The notes beneath the pieces were generated by a model, which was not told the origin of the DNA, ran no database searches, and saw nothing but the letters and a program-made list of their open reading frames with translations. The position numbers and the translations under genes were made by a program. From a virus, in IMG/VR virus record IMGVR_UViG_3300000318_000002, positions 1 to 64,000 of that record: a stretch of 64,000 bases of DNA; one strand, given 5' to 3'. Positions 49,997 to 59,800 of the stretch are shown here, in pieces (the stretch's first letter is position 1; every line of letters starts with the position of its first letter).

Positions 49997-50207
49997 AAAT
50001 ATTCTTAAATCTGTTTATGTCTATAAGAGAAAAAATATCATCACTATTATTAAAATCATCTTCAAAGTCTTCCCAACTCGACCATACTGTTTGTTCGTTA
50101 AACGATATTATCGTTCCGCTTACAGTATCATACCATGCAAACTCGAAAATTCTATCTTCATTGTCTGCACCCCATATGTCATCTGTTAAATTTAAAAATC
50201 TTATCAT
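49977..50207 (-). CDS. Hypothetical acidic protein (76 aa)
   Basis: SD AAAAGGAC. Trp/Phe-rich, acidic (DDIWGADNEDRIFEFAWYD). Last gene of the reversed block. Function unknown. Confidence 0.5.
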   Translation of the reverse strand: MIRFLNLTDDIWGADNEDRIFEFAWYDTVSGTIISFNEQTVWSSWEDFEDDFNNSDDIFSLIDINRFKNIFKEGKK

Positions 50208-50234
50208 TTTAATGTCCTTTTAAAAAAATTATAT

Positions 50235-50480
50235 TCAATTAACATTTAACATGTAAACAATAATACCAAAAAATATTGTTGTGACAACCATACAAATCAG
50301 TGGGAGAATTATCATCCATTGAGATTTTATAAAATCAATAATATCGTAAACCCACCACCGAATATCTCGGACATAACATGAATGTGTTCCTGCGTTTCTC
50401 GTCCTGATGCCCCAACATTTACCACATTCTTTGAAAAAAGGATGAAAATATATTTTCCCACATACAGAACATTTAAGCAT
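50235..50480 (-). CDS. Zinc-ribbon membrane protein (81 aa)
   Basis: SD AAGGAG. Cys pairs KCSVCGK and ECGKCWG then two hydrophobic segments (QWMIILPLICMVVTTIFFGI). Similar architecture to 21430-21594. Function unknown. Confidence 0.55.
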   Translation of the reverse strand: MLKCSVCGKIYFHPFFKECGKCWGIRTRNAGTHSCYVRDIRWWVYDIIDFIKSQWMIILPLICMVVTTIFFGIIVYMLNVN

Positions 50481-50501
50481 AATTTACTCCTTTATTTAAT
50501 A

Positions 50502-51320
50502 TTACCATCTATCAAAAATCTTTATCCGGATATTCTCTCCGATTCGAGAAGGATCTCCACCATATAGATTGATTTTTGCACGAATTTCTTCGTTTAAAAA
50601 CTTATAATGAGTATTCGTCTTGTACGCTTTTATCTGAAAATAATCATTATGCCCAATACTCGATTTTTCTTTTTTCATTTTATTTATGATTGTTATATCG
50701 GGAACCTTTTTCCCGTCAAGAATATAACAAACTTTTTCAAGATCGTCTGTAATTGTTGGGCGATCATCATATCCAAAAATTCTACGATGATCCATTGCCC
50801 CCAAAATAAAAACCTTATCAACACCGTTGTTGTTTCTTTTTTTCTTTGGGCTATTCCATCCACCGGTATGATATGTTTGTTCTGTTAATTCCGTAAATAC
50901 TGTTTTGACTAATGTTCTAACATTATCATAAATAAGAGCCTTTAACCCTTCAACCCAAGATTCTACATTCTCAATTGTAAATGGCGGAAAAACATATTGG
51001 TTGATATCATTGCATAGTTTTTTGTATTCGGTGCAAAGCATATATTTCTGCAACCCAAATTGTCGAAGAATATACCACCATATAGTGCGGTCGATGTGTT
51101 TTTCTTCTCGTTGCTCCATATGCGGAAACCCATTTTTAAGATCAATAGGAGAATATCCATCAATTGATTTATAGATATCAGAGATTTCTTTGTCTTTATT
51201 CTGTATCTCATTTAAGCGTTCAAGCATATTTACTTTAAGCAAAAAAAGATCTTTTATCGTTTTGCGTTTCTCCGGTAAATTCTCTTCAGGATCTTCTATT
51301 GAATTATTAAATTGGTTCAT
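50502..51320 (-). CDS. DUF4942-family protein
   Basis: 272 residues. MEQREEKHIDRTIWWYILRQ, PPFTIENVESWVEGLK, GVDKVFILGAMDHRR and LEKVCYILDGKKVPD match the DUF4942 layout (helical regulator-like phage/mobile-element proteins). The role is unknown; related members occur next to methyltransferases and replication genes in phages and plasmids. First main gene of the reversed block, after 51331. Confidence 0.72.
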   Translation of the reverse strand: MNQFNNSIEDPEENLPEKRKTIKDLFLLKVNMLERLNEIQNKDKEISDIYKSIDGYSPIDLKNGFPHMEQREEKHIDRTIWWYILRQFGLQKYMLCTEYKKLCNDINQYVFPPFTIENVESWVEGLKALIYDNVRTLVKTVFTELTEQTYHTGGWNSPKKKRNNNGVDKVFILGAMDHRRIFGYDDRPTITDDLEKVCYILDGKKVPDITIINKMKKEKSSIGHNDYFQIKAYKTNTHYKFLNEEIRAKINLYGGDPSRIGENIRIKIFDRW

Positions 51321-51330
51321 TATGATATTG

Positions 51331-51618
51331 TTATCCTTTGTCTTTAAGGTTGCTTAATACTTTTATAATCTCGTTTTGCAACAGCACTCTTCTCATGGAT
51401 AATATAATGTCATCTGATAATTGATATTTATTCATAACTGACCATAAAATATCAATTTCAAAACATAGTTTTTGAACATCTTTTTTGTTCGATTGAGAAT
51501 ATTTTTCAATTTTATTTTCAAGCCATTCAACATATTCTCTTGTATAACCGCCTTCTGGAAGATCGGCTGAATATGTTTCTTTTTTTGTTTCTTCAAAGTA
51601 TTTTTGTGATAAATCCAT
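51331..51618 (-). CDS. Hypothetical helical protein (95 aa)
   Basis: Start 51618 has AAGGGG upstream; a longer frame to 51672 lacks it. Helical, acidic (REYVEWLENKIEKYSQSN). Unknown. Confidence 0.5.
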   Translation of the reverse strand: MDLSQKYFEETKKETYSADLPEGGYTREYVEWLENKIEKYSQSNKKDVQKLCFEIDILWSVMNKYQLSDDIILSMRRVLLQNEIIKVLSNLKDKG

Positions 51619-51628
51619 GATTATCCCC

Positions 51629-51847
51629 TTATTTCGATTTTTGTTCAAAATTAATGCATCCGAAATCTTCACTTACCATAAAATAAGCATCATATCCTTC
51701 GTAATCAGTATATGTTGCACCGCTTGAAGGGGGATTTCTATCTTCAGAATATATGATTTTATCCGAAGCACATTCCCCAATAATTTTACCTAAATCTTTA
51801 GTTTTATCATAATCTTGATGAAAAAACTCGCAATCTTGGCAATACAT
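51629..51847 (-). CDS. Small Cys-containing protein (72 aa)
   Basis: SD AAAAAAGGAT. MYCQDCEFFHQDYDKTKD then GECASDK and YFMVSEDFGCINFEQKSK; this arrangement is common in phage mini-proteins with unclear zinc binding. Followed, upstream on this strand, by the tRNA-Gln gene. Confidence 0.55.
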   Translation of the reverse strand: MYCQDCEFFHQDYDKTKDLGKIIGECASDKIIYSEDRNPPSSGATYTDYEGYDAYFMVSEDFGCINFEQKSK

Positions 51848-51872
51848 AATATTATCCTTTTTTATTAAAATG

Positions 51873-51945
51873 CAGACCTGGCTGGACTTGAACCAGCGAG
51901 TGACGGCTTCAAAAGCCGTTGCCTTACCGACTTGGCGACAGGTCT
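51873..51945 (-). tRNA. tRNA-Gln (anticodon UUG)
   Basis: Reading leftward: acceptor stem AGACCTG/CAGGTCT (7 bp), D stem GCC/GGC, anticodon stem ACGGC/GCCGT with loop TTTTGAA (anticodon TTG), T arm GCTGG/CCAGC with loop TTCAAGT, discriminator G. CCA is not encoded. It reads CAA, the preferred Gln codon of the phage genes by eye. Confidence 0.93.
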
Positions 51946-52045
51946 ATTTTTTTGTATCTTCATACCACTGAGAATTATAATGATCATTGTCCATACGATA
52001 AGCGATAAGATCAAGCAAAAGATTGATTTTTTTAATGAGTTGCAT
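51944..52045 (-). CDS. Very small protein (33 aa)
   Basis: SD AAGGAG 4-5 nt before ATG 52045. Sequence MQLIKKINLLLDLIAYRMDN and so on; its stop touches the tRNA 5' end. It may be real because of the SD, but it is short. Confidence 0.35.
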   Translation of the reverse strand: MQLIKKINLLLDLIAYRMDNDHYNSQWYEDTKK

Positions 52046-52319
52046 GGGGAATCTCCTTATAAATTTTATTAAGTTCTTTGACAATTTGATTGTATCCATG
52101 ATTTTTAATCCTAAATACAAAATCACTCATCTCTTCCCCTATATTAATACATTCTTTGTCGCGCGGATTTATACTGGAATATAAATCTTTTGAATATAAT
52201 ATTTGTGGATCACGGATATCGAAATCCAATAAAAACCGGATATTATTCAATAATATATTAAAATCAGCACTTTGCTTACAATCATTTGCATCAATATATT
52301 TCATTTCCATCCATTTCAT
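52032..52319 (-). CDS. Hypothetical protein (95 aa)
   Basis: Start 52319 is chosen with GGAG 12 nt upstream. Charged, helical. Overlaps the next small gene by 14 nt. No family recognised. Confidence 0.45.
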   Translation of the reverse strand: MKWMEMKYIDANDCKQSADFNILLNNIRFLLDFDIRDPQILYSKDLYSSINPRDKECINIGEEMSDFVFRIKNHGYNQIVKELNKIYKEIPHATH

Positions 52320-52337
52320 AATATTATATTTCTCCAA

Positions 52338-52802
52338 TTACCATTTAAAGTTTACTGATTTTAATTCTGGTAAATTCCTTACTTCTTTAGGAATAAACAA
52401 TCCGTCCAAAAACCAAAAATATATTTTAGAATCCATAGCAATGATAGCCTTTTTTCTTGATTCAATATAATTTGATTCTATTTCGGTAAGTGCCAAAATA
52501 GCTTCCGATAAAATTTTTGATTGAGATAAGTTTTCAATTGATCCGGAAATCATTGTCCCTTGTTCCTTTTGTGGATAATAAGATTTTTGGATATCAATAA
52601 TCCTTATACGTTGGTTTTGAATAGAATCATATTTTGCACTTAATCCCGAATAATCCCTTACTCCAGAACAAATTGTTATAAATAACAGTATACCAGTAAG
52701 TAAAGAAATTATGAACCAAGAAGCCGCATAATCTTCTTCTGATGATAAAATTGATTTAACAAACATAACAACAAACGCTATAAATAAAATTACATAAAAC
52801 AT
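52338..52802 (-). CDS. Membrane protein (154 aa)
   Basis: Two N-terminal hydrophobic helices (FYVILFIAFVVMFVKSIL, SWFIISLLTGILLFITICS) then an amphipathic, Gln/Ser-rich domain ending in PEL. SD AAGGAT. Function unknown; a membrane anchor facing the cytoplasm or periplasm. Confidence 0.5.
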   Translation of the reverse strand: MFYVILFIAFVVMFVKSILSSEEDYAASWFIISLLTGILLFITICSGVRDYSGLSAKYDSIQNQRIRIIDIQKSYYPQKEQGTMISGSIENLSQSKILSEAILALTEIESNYIESRKKAIIAMDSKIYFWFLDGLFIPKEVRNLPELKSVNFKW

Positions 52803-52814
52803 AAATATCCTTCA

Positions 52815-53159
52815 TTATTTTATAAACATAAAATATATAGATCCGGCAATAAAAATAAAAAGCAATGACCAAAATGCTCTTTTATAAAAAGTATAAAAAG
52901 AATTTTTATCTATTTCTTGACTAAGTAGTTCCCGTGTGCTGTTATGTATTATTTGAAGATCTCTTATTTCTCTATTACATACTTCAACCGCTTCTGCGAT
53001 TATGGCATCTTCGGAAGAAAAAGCTTTAATTTCGTAAAAAAAGCTATAGTCCTTTCTTATTACTAAACTATAGGTATGTTCCTTTTTGTCAGCTTCTGCC
53101 GCTTTCTTTAAAAGTTCTTCATGATCTTCATACGATAAAATAACCTGTTTGTTGTCCAT
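52815..53159 (-). CDS. Membrane-anchored helical protein (114 aa)
   Basis: Start 53159 has AAGGAG. An in-frame start at 53225 would add residues coded by the high-G+C island. Coiled-coil-like body (DHEELLKKAAEADKKE) and a C-terminal hydrophobic helix (SLLFIFIAGSIYFMFIK). Tail-anchored topology is likely. Unknown function. Confidence 0.5.
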   Translation of the reverse strand: MDNKQVILSYEDHEELLKKAAEADKKEHTYSLVIRKDYSFFYEIKAFSSEDAIIAEAVEVCNREIRDLQIIHNSTRELLSQEIDKNSFYTFYKRAFWSLLFIFIAGSIYFMFIK

Positions 53160-53184
53160 TTTAAATTCTCCTTTTATTTTAGTA

Positions 53185-53502
53185 AAACTTCCGCCGGACT
53201 CTTTGCCGACTGTCATTGGTTCCACATTGTTACCAAAAACCGCCTTTTCCTTTCTCAGGTAGTCATACTCCGATATGATCGCCGCACGTTATGGAGTAAT
53301 TACGTATCGTCAGCGTCCCGGTCTCGTTATTTACTGCACCAATTACCGAGCGTTTATCTGGATGTGCCTTCCAGAGAGCCATTTGAACGGGGCAGGATTC
53401 GAACCTGCATGGCATGTTTATGGGAGACCTCTTTTACACATACCTTACTGCTGTTAGTACCGCCCACAGACTATTAGCGTCTACCAATTCCGCCACCCGT
53501 TC
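53185..53502. other. Base-composition island of about 320 bp
   Basis: This stretch is visibly much richer in G+C than the A+T-rich flanks. It contains a tRNA-like gene and, leftward of it, a short minus-strand frame starting ATGGCTCTCTGG (MALWKAHPDKRSVIGAVNNE and so on) that stops after 39 codons, followed by another protein-like stretch in a different frame (YDYLRKEKAVFGNN). It looks like a transferred and partly decayed fragment. Confidence 0.55.
53384..53502 (-). tRNA. tRNA-like element, Leu-type D arm, anticodon unresolved
   Basis: Reading leftward: GAACGGG/CCCGTTC acceptor (7 bp), D-arm sequence TGGCGGAATTGGTAGACGC typical of tRNA-Leu, T arm GCAGG/CCTGC with loop TTCGAAT, discriminator A. 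At 119 nt it is about 30 nt too long: 67 nt lie between the D and T arms. No 5-bp stem/7-nt loop anticodon arm is evident. GGTATGT/ACATGCC could be a long variable arm. A minus-strand TTGACA (53543-53538) lies just upstream. Confidence 0.55.
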
Positions 53503-53512
53503 TGATATACCC

Positions 53513-53543
53513 ATATAACTCTATTTAACATATTTTTTGTCAA
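53513..53543 (-). promoter_or_regulatory. Promoter candidate for the tRNA-like gene
   Basis: Leftward TTGACA (53543-53538), then TTATAT (53518-53513) at a 19-nt spacing, or AGTTAT at 17 nt. Transcription would start right before the acceptor stem. Confidence 0.45.
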
Positions 53544-53644
53544 CATTTTTTTTGCTAAAACCAATTTTTTTTACATTTTTAATTAAATCTTGACATATAC
53601 GCTCCCTTTTGCATTGATTTATCAACCATATAAGGAAGGTTTTC

Positions 53645-56600
53645 ATGAACAAGTCTCAAATAAAAGCACTTATCAGGAAAAATATTAAGATAGATAATCT
53701 TGAAAAATCAAAAGAAATGTTAAAAAATCAATATAATATATCCTTTGGGAGATATGAACCAGAAGAAATCAGGCAATCTCTTATAAAGGGACTACCGGTT
53801 CTCGTACAGGATCATTTTATTATAGGAATGGACGAAGCAAAACAAAACACTTTTGAGGATACCGACGGAAAAGTTTTTAGTATAGATGTCCCTGTAAAAG
53901 CAATTATTGTAAATGATGAAATAGATCAGGACGATATTGATGCCTCAACAGATAATTTTGCAATCATCGGACGCAATGAATGGAAAACGCCGATTAATGA
54001 ATTTGATAATATTATTGCACCGCTTAGAAATGGGAAACCTTTTCTTCCGAAAACTCCTGTTATTTTTAATTTTCTTAATCTTACAGATGAAATAAAAAAA
54101 ACAGATATTGTTTCTAAAACTGTTGGAGCGCAAATTTATCTTTATGATAAAGACGGATACATCGATAATGCTTTTCACGAGATAGGTCATATCTTTTGGA
54201 GAACCCGATTGACCTATGACGAGCAAGAATTATTCCAGGAAATCTTTGATAGTGGAAAACTTTCGAGTGCCATTTATGAATACGAATGGGAAAAGAAATC
54301 AGCAGAAGAAATTTTCTGTACAGTTTATAAATGGTATTTAAAATCAATTCTGATAAATACATCTTTCCGTAAAATTCTTTCTTTTGAAGAACCAGACGGA
54401 TATGATCTTATGGTTTCAATTGTTCAGCGTATTGGAGAAGACAATATCAGGTCGGATGTTTGGGAAAGTGTAGAAGACAAGGTTAGAGAATACCTAAATC
54501 CTCGATATGATACAACGACAAATAGTTTTATCCGTAAACGTGGTGATTTTGATGCTATCAAAGATGTCGAAATACCTTCAGAACTTTTGGAAGATATTTC
54601 TTCAGTTCAAGATGGAATAAAATATGTTAATCTATTTAAAGGTAAAAATCCTGTTCCCGTAAAAGAATATTCTATTGATTTTGTAAGGGCAACCGAAGAT
54701 TTTACTAAAAAACTTGAGAAGTCGCGTCCGATTATCCCCGCTGGGAAAGAAGTTTTGTACATGGATATGGACGGAGTTATCGCAGATATAGGAACAGGAT
54801 ATAAAGAGTTGTCCGGACGTAATATCTTTAAAGATGATACTTTTACTGTTCGACAGACGATAGGTTTGATCCCTCATTTTTGGCGTAAATTGCCCGTCCT
54901 TCCCAAAGGGAAAGAGCTTTACGATATGCTCAAAGATTATTACGCTATTATATTTCTGACAACTCCGATGGATTCTATAGATTCTTGTAAGATGGATAAA
55001 ATAGCATGGGCGAAGCAGTATTTCCCTGAAGTTAAAACAATTCTATTCAGTGATAAAAAAGAAGAATACGCAGCGTCAAATAAAAGCGTATTGATAGATG
55101 ACTATGGTAAAAACGTAAAAGCATTTAATGATGCCGGAGGAAGTGCTATAAATTTCAAAGAAAAAAATACCGAAATAGTATCGCAGATAAAAGAAATATT
55201 TAATCCTAAAGATGAAATTGCTGAAATAAAAGAGCAATTAAAATCTATGCAAGTTGATCCTTCCCCGTTCGAAGCACAAAAGAAAACGGGAAATTATAAA
55301 AAGGGTAAAATATTATTCAAAGGGCTTTCTCTTATAATCGAAAATCCGAAAGGATCTATCCGTTTTGGTCGCGGATCTGACGGTAAGCGTTGGATGAATA
55401 TTATGAAGGCACACTACGGATATATTGATACAAAGCCAGGAGAAGAAGGTGCTGATGGCGATAAAATAGATTTCTTTCTTGGTGAAAATTTATCAACAAA
55501 TAAAGTGTTTGCCATAAATCAGGTGTGTCCGGAAACGGGGATGTTTGACGAAATCAAGTTGGTTATGGGTTGTAATACCGCCGAAGAAGCAGAAAAGCTA
55601 TATCGATCATGTTATTCTAAAAACTGGACCGGATTTGGTTCAATAGTCCAGACGAATACAAAGGGCATACGAGAATACATCCAAAACGGGTATAGATATG
55701 AACCTTTTGGGGATAATTTTATAGAGCAAGAACCGCTACAAAAAGCAACATTTTTAGAAATGCTAAAAGCCAGAATTACAAAATATGTAAGACGTGAACC
55801 AGACGGTAAAGGCGGATGGAAGTATTTTTATAAAAACAATATAAAGAATAATACAATCCAAAATCAGGAAGAACATAAAGATAGAAAAATATCTCAAACC
55901 GAAACTCCTGAATTTAAAAAGTGGTTTGGGGATTCAAAAGTTGTAGATAAAAATGGTAAACCCTTAATCGTTTATCACGGAACAACGGCTTCAAATATTA
56001 AAGAATTTAAACCTGAGAGATTACACGGACGAAATGGAATTTATTTTACAGATAAACAGGAAGAAGCCCAATTATATGGGTCAAATATAATAAAAGTCTA
56101 TGTAAAAATGGAAAATCCCAAAATTTTTGATGCTGAAGGTAAATCTTTCAATGATATTTTTGACAAAATTGAGCCACTATTAAGATTCTTAGGCAAGTTT
56201 GAGAATGATGGTATAATTATAAAAAATGTATATGATTCCCCTTCCGGGAAGAAGGAGGGGCGAAAATCTACAACATTTATTGTAGATGATGCTTCACAAA
56301 TAAAATCAGCAACAAATAATAATGGTAATTTTGATCCGAATGAATCTGATATGACAAAAGCACACGATTCTTTTGATATTTCAGATAAAGAAATTGTACA
56401 ATCCTTGGATCAAATAAAAAAAGAAATAACCGTCAACCATGATTTTGATATTCCTTATTTATGCGGATACAGCAAAGACGCTAAAACAATTTACATCGAT
56501 AGACATCTTCCAAAGATGAAAACACGTGGACATTTTGATTCTGATGATGCTCTGATAATGCACGAAGCTACTGAAAAGGCAATGGAGAAAACATATCATC

Positions 56601-56821
56601 TGGAATATGCCAAAGCTCACCAGATCGCATTACGTGCCGAAAAAGCATATGTAGAATCTCAAGGTATTTCATGGAAAGGTTATAATTCCTTTATGCAAAA
56701 GTACATTAAGAAAGCTGGAGATGAGAGACTTACGGAAACTCCTAAAAATCTGGATTTGCAACCATATCGTAATTGTCATGATTATTCCGAGTTGACAAAA
56801 ATTTCAAAGGTGCAAAAGTAA
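53645..56821 (+). CDS. Giant polyvalent protein 1: zincin, HAD, pyrophosphatase-like, ADP-ribosyltransferase-like domains
   Basis: 1058 residues, SD AAGGAAGG. Domains in order: zincin-like, NAFHEIGHIFWRT (HEIGH from His178) with EEIFCTVYKWY; HAD/5'-nucleotidase, YMDMDGVIAD (Asp374); inorganic-pyrophosphatase-like, RFGRGSDGKRWMNIMKAHYG and GADGDKIDFFLGE (about 570-680); linker KARITKYVRREPDGKGGW; ADP-ribosyltransferase-like, KPLIVYHGTTASNIKEFKPE (about 770-890); and a final segment with LIMHEATEKAM (His973). This matches the known polyvalent proteins of phages, which are thought to enter the cell with the DNA and disarm defences. Enzymatic activity of each part is inferred. Confidence 0.72.
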   Translation: MNKSQIKALIRKNIKIDNLEKSKEMLKNQYNISFGRYEPEEIRQSLIKGLPVLVQDHFIIGMDEAKQNTFEDTDGKVFSIDVPVKAIIVNDEIDQDDIDASTDNFAIIGRNEWKTPINEFDNIIAPLRNGKPFLPKTPVIFNFLNLTDEIKKTDIVSKTVGAQIYLYDKDGYIDNAFHEIGHIFWRTRLTYDEQELFQEIFDSGKLSSAIYEYEWEKKSAEEIFCTVYKWYLKSILINTSFRKILSFEEPDGYDLMVSIVQRIGEDNIRSDVWESVEDKVREYLNPRYDTTTNSFIRKRGDFDAIKDVEIPSELLEDISSVQDGIKYVNLFKGKNPVPVKEYSIDFVRATEDFTKKLEKSRPIIPAGKEVLYMDMDGVIADIGTGYKELSGRNIFKDDTFTVRQTIGLIPHFWRKLPVLPKGKELYDMLKDYYAIIFLTTPMDSIDSCKMDKIAWAKQYFPEVKTILFSDKKEEYAASNKSVLIDDYGKNVKAFNDAGGSAINFKEKNTEIVSQIKEIFNPKDEIAEIKEQLKSMQVDPSPFEAQKKTGNYKKGKILFKGLSLIIENPKGSIRFGRGSDGKRWMNIMKAHYGYIDTKPGEEGADGDKIDFFLGENLSTNKVFAINQVCPETGMFDEIKLVMGCNTAEEAEKLYRSCYSKNWTGFGSIVQTNTKGIREYIQNGYRYEPFGDNFIEQEPLQKATFLEMLKARITKYVRREPDGKGGWKYFYKNNIKNNTIQNQEEHKDRKISQTETPEFKKWFGDSKVVDKNGKPLIVYHGTTASNIKEFKPERLHGRNGIYFTDKQEEAQLYGSNIIKVYVKMENPKIFDAEGKSFNDIFDKIEPLLRFLGKFENDGIIIKNVYDSPSGKKEGRKSTTFIVDDASQIKSATNNNGNFDPNESDMTKAHDSFDISDKEIVQSLDQIKKEITVNHDFDIPYLCGYSKDAKTIYIDRHLPKMKTRGHFDSDDALIMHEATEKAMEKTYHLEYAKAHQIALRAEKAYVESQGISWKGYNSFMQKYIKKAGDERLTETPKNLDLQPYRNCHDYSELTKISKVQK
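55766..55840 (+). repeat. Recurring linker motif, copy 1
   Basis: Codes KARITKYVRREPDGKGGWKY and onward. Nearly the same at DNA level as 57005-57079. Weaker copies are in the next two genes (KARIVKYIRKERMKDGKFKY at about 58047; KARITKYVRRVPKPSGKGYI at about 60770). Confidence 0.85.
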
Positions 56822-56845
56822 ATTTGTAAAAGGACGTAGTATCAC

Positions 56846-59800
56846 ATGAAAAACCCTCTCTTTTCCTCTTTCTCTCCTCAACAATTAAGATTTGCTATAG
56901 AGTATGAAATGCGATTCCGAGATGATCCTAAAATCGCGTCAGATATCGCAATCGGGCGTTTAACGGAAAACCCAAAATATTATGATCAGTTTGCAAAGAT
57001 GGAGAAAGCTCGTATTACAAAATATGTAAGACGTGAACCCGACGGTAAAGGCGGGTGGAAATATTTTTATAAAAATAATGTAAAAAAAGAATCAAAGGAA
57101 ATAGTTGAAGGTACTTCTGAATGGGCGGAAAGAATGTTTATTAATAAAGAAATACCAGAGGGATGGTACGTTCATGGAAGAAGTAGAGGACATAATGAGG
57201 ATTTGACTACAGGAGCAGTGACCCAATGTACTAAAAGATGGGATGTTGCAGAACATTATGGTCGGTCAGGTTCGATGTTCCTTATTCATCCAGATAAAAA
57301 TGCAAAAGTATTAGATCTTTCATCATCAAATACTAAAGATATGGATATGGTTGTAAATCTTTTTACTAATCAATATGTAAAAGATATAATGCCAGATGAA
57401 ATACAGGAATTATTTATTCCTTTAGATATGAAAAATGAATTAACTATAGAAGAAAAAAAAGAACATATTGAAAAAGTAGTAAGAAAAGAATTTTCTCCTA
57501 AAGATATCGTGAATTCGGCTGAAGCTTATGACAGTTTAGAGTTAATGGATTATTTTGATAGATTAAATATAGCAGATTTTGTAATAACTCCTGATGGTGC
57601 GGTGATAACTGGAGATTTGGATAAAATAAAAAAAGTAAAAATCCCGAATCATCAGCTGTTAGAGAAAGCCAATCAATTATCTATCGGAACGAAAATAGAA
57701 TCAGAACATAAAGAGACAGTTGATTTTATCCGTTCTTATGTTAAAAAAAATGGGAAGATGCCTCTTGATAAGGAAATATATAAACATATTTCGATGAATC
57801 ATACTGAAAAAGAAATGAAAGATTATTATACTCGATTGATTCAAATGGAGAAACAAGCCAAAAAAGATAAAAAGCGTCCTCAGATTGAAATAGATGTTAT
57901 AAAATTTCTTATAGATAATCCAAACCCTCCTGATTCAAAAATACATGCTTTTGCAGAGAGCAAAAGTCTTGATCCTTCAAAACTTGAAACAGTAGTCTAT
58001 CGGATAGCAACCGAAAGAGCAAAGATGAGTACAGATATGTTTAAAGCCCGTATCGTCAAATATATCCGAAAAGAACGAATGAAAGACGGTAAGTTCAAAT
58101 ATTATTACGCAGACGGTACGCACTCGACAACCGAAAAAGAAAAACCCTTTAATGTCGTAGAAGCTTTTAAAAATTTCTTTGGTCTATCTGATGAGAAGAT
58201 TGCAAAAGAAAAGATTAAAAAAGACTATTACGAACATAAAATTTCAGCAAAATATAATTTATCTTTACTCGGTTGGGCAGATCATCTTTCAGAATATTTT
58301 ATTCATAAAGATAAATGGGACAGTAAGTTTTCAAATAAAACTCCCGAAACAAAAGCGGATGATGCCAAAAAGGATACAAATGCCGAAAAGAAGGCTTCTA
58401 CACCTTCTGAAAAGCCTAAGTTTAATACCAACGCAATGAAAGAAATTTATGATCTTTATAATAAAAAGGCTGAAGAACCTATAAAAGAAACCGCCAAAGA
58501 GTCAGAGGCTATTGTCGAGCCTGTTAAAGAAACATCGGAACAAAAAGCAAAAGATATTCAAATATCAACTGCGATAAATACTGTAACTCCTGAAAACAGA
58601 AATGAAAAAGAAAATGAAATCCTTAATATCCCTGAACTAACAGAACCAGAAAAAGAAAATATAATAGAGCCAACGGTTGAATTTGTTCCTGATTATGAAG
58701 TAGTCTCTATCCCTGGATTAATAGTTGAAGGTAAAAATAACAGTCAACATTTATTAAAAAGTTATTTAAAAGTAAAGCCGAAAGATATTTTACTACAAAA
58801 TGAAAAAACTATTCTTACCAAAGAAAAACCATCATATATTCCTGAAGTTGATGAAAAATTTCTTAAAGGAGCAGGATTTGTTATTCCAACATACAAACTT
58901 GAAACTGACAAATATTTAATTCAGACTAATGCAAAACGGAAAGTATGGACAGAAGATAAAAAATGGCATATCGCAGGTGAAGATACTTATATTATAGTGA
59001 ATAGAGATGTTCTTGCAGCAACTTATGATTATTTTATCAAGAAAGCCAAGATGTTAAAGAAAGAAGAAACAAAAAAAAGACAAGAAAAATATCCTGATTA
59101 TAAAGTTACAGCAGAAAGAATTACAGTTTTAACCGATAAGAAAATGTCGTATGATCAACAACGAGTATTTTCTTATTTCATTCGGAATGTAACGGGTTTT
59201 TCTGGCGGTGGTTCAAAGTTCATGTGGGAAAAATATAAAGAAATAAGAGAAGATATTGCTCAAAAAACATCGGATATGGAAATACAGCTTGAAGATTATT
59301 ATAATGCTCATGCGAAAGGAAGAGAAACTTCATATGGAGATAAAGGAACAAATGATTCTCTTCTAAGCACTTTGGGAGTAAAAGTAAAAAGACAAAATGG
59401 CGCGGAGATTACATCAAAAGAAATAACCGAAATAAAAGATGCTGTTGATGACGTATTCTCTGTTTTTGGGAATAGATCTTCTATGGCTAAAAATTTTGGG
59501 TTGAAAATATCTCATGCTGGGGATAAGAATATGCACGCTCGGAACGCAGCAGGGATATTTATACCCTCTCTTAAGGTAATCGGCGTAACAACTCAATATG
59601 GAAATGGAACGACTGGATTTGTTCTTGCTCATGAATGGTCTCATTTTATGGATTTTTATGTTGGTGAAAAAAATGACAGACATTATATTTCCGATAATCC
59701 GAACCATGTTGCAGGCGAAATAGCAGATACGTTTAGAAAAAACATGAAAAAACAACAAAAATCTGCATACTATAATCGTACTTGTGAATGTTTCGCAAGA

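Noticed and set aside
53275-53457. 60-residue plus-strand ORF over the tRNA-like gene
   Set aside because: It crosses the minus-strand tRNA structure and lacks S-D and similarity.
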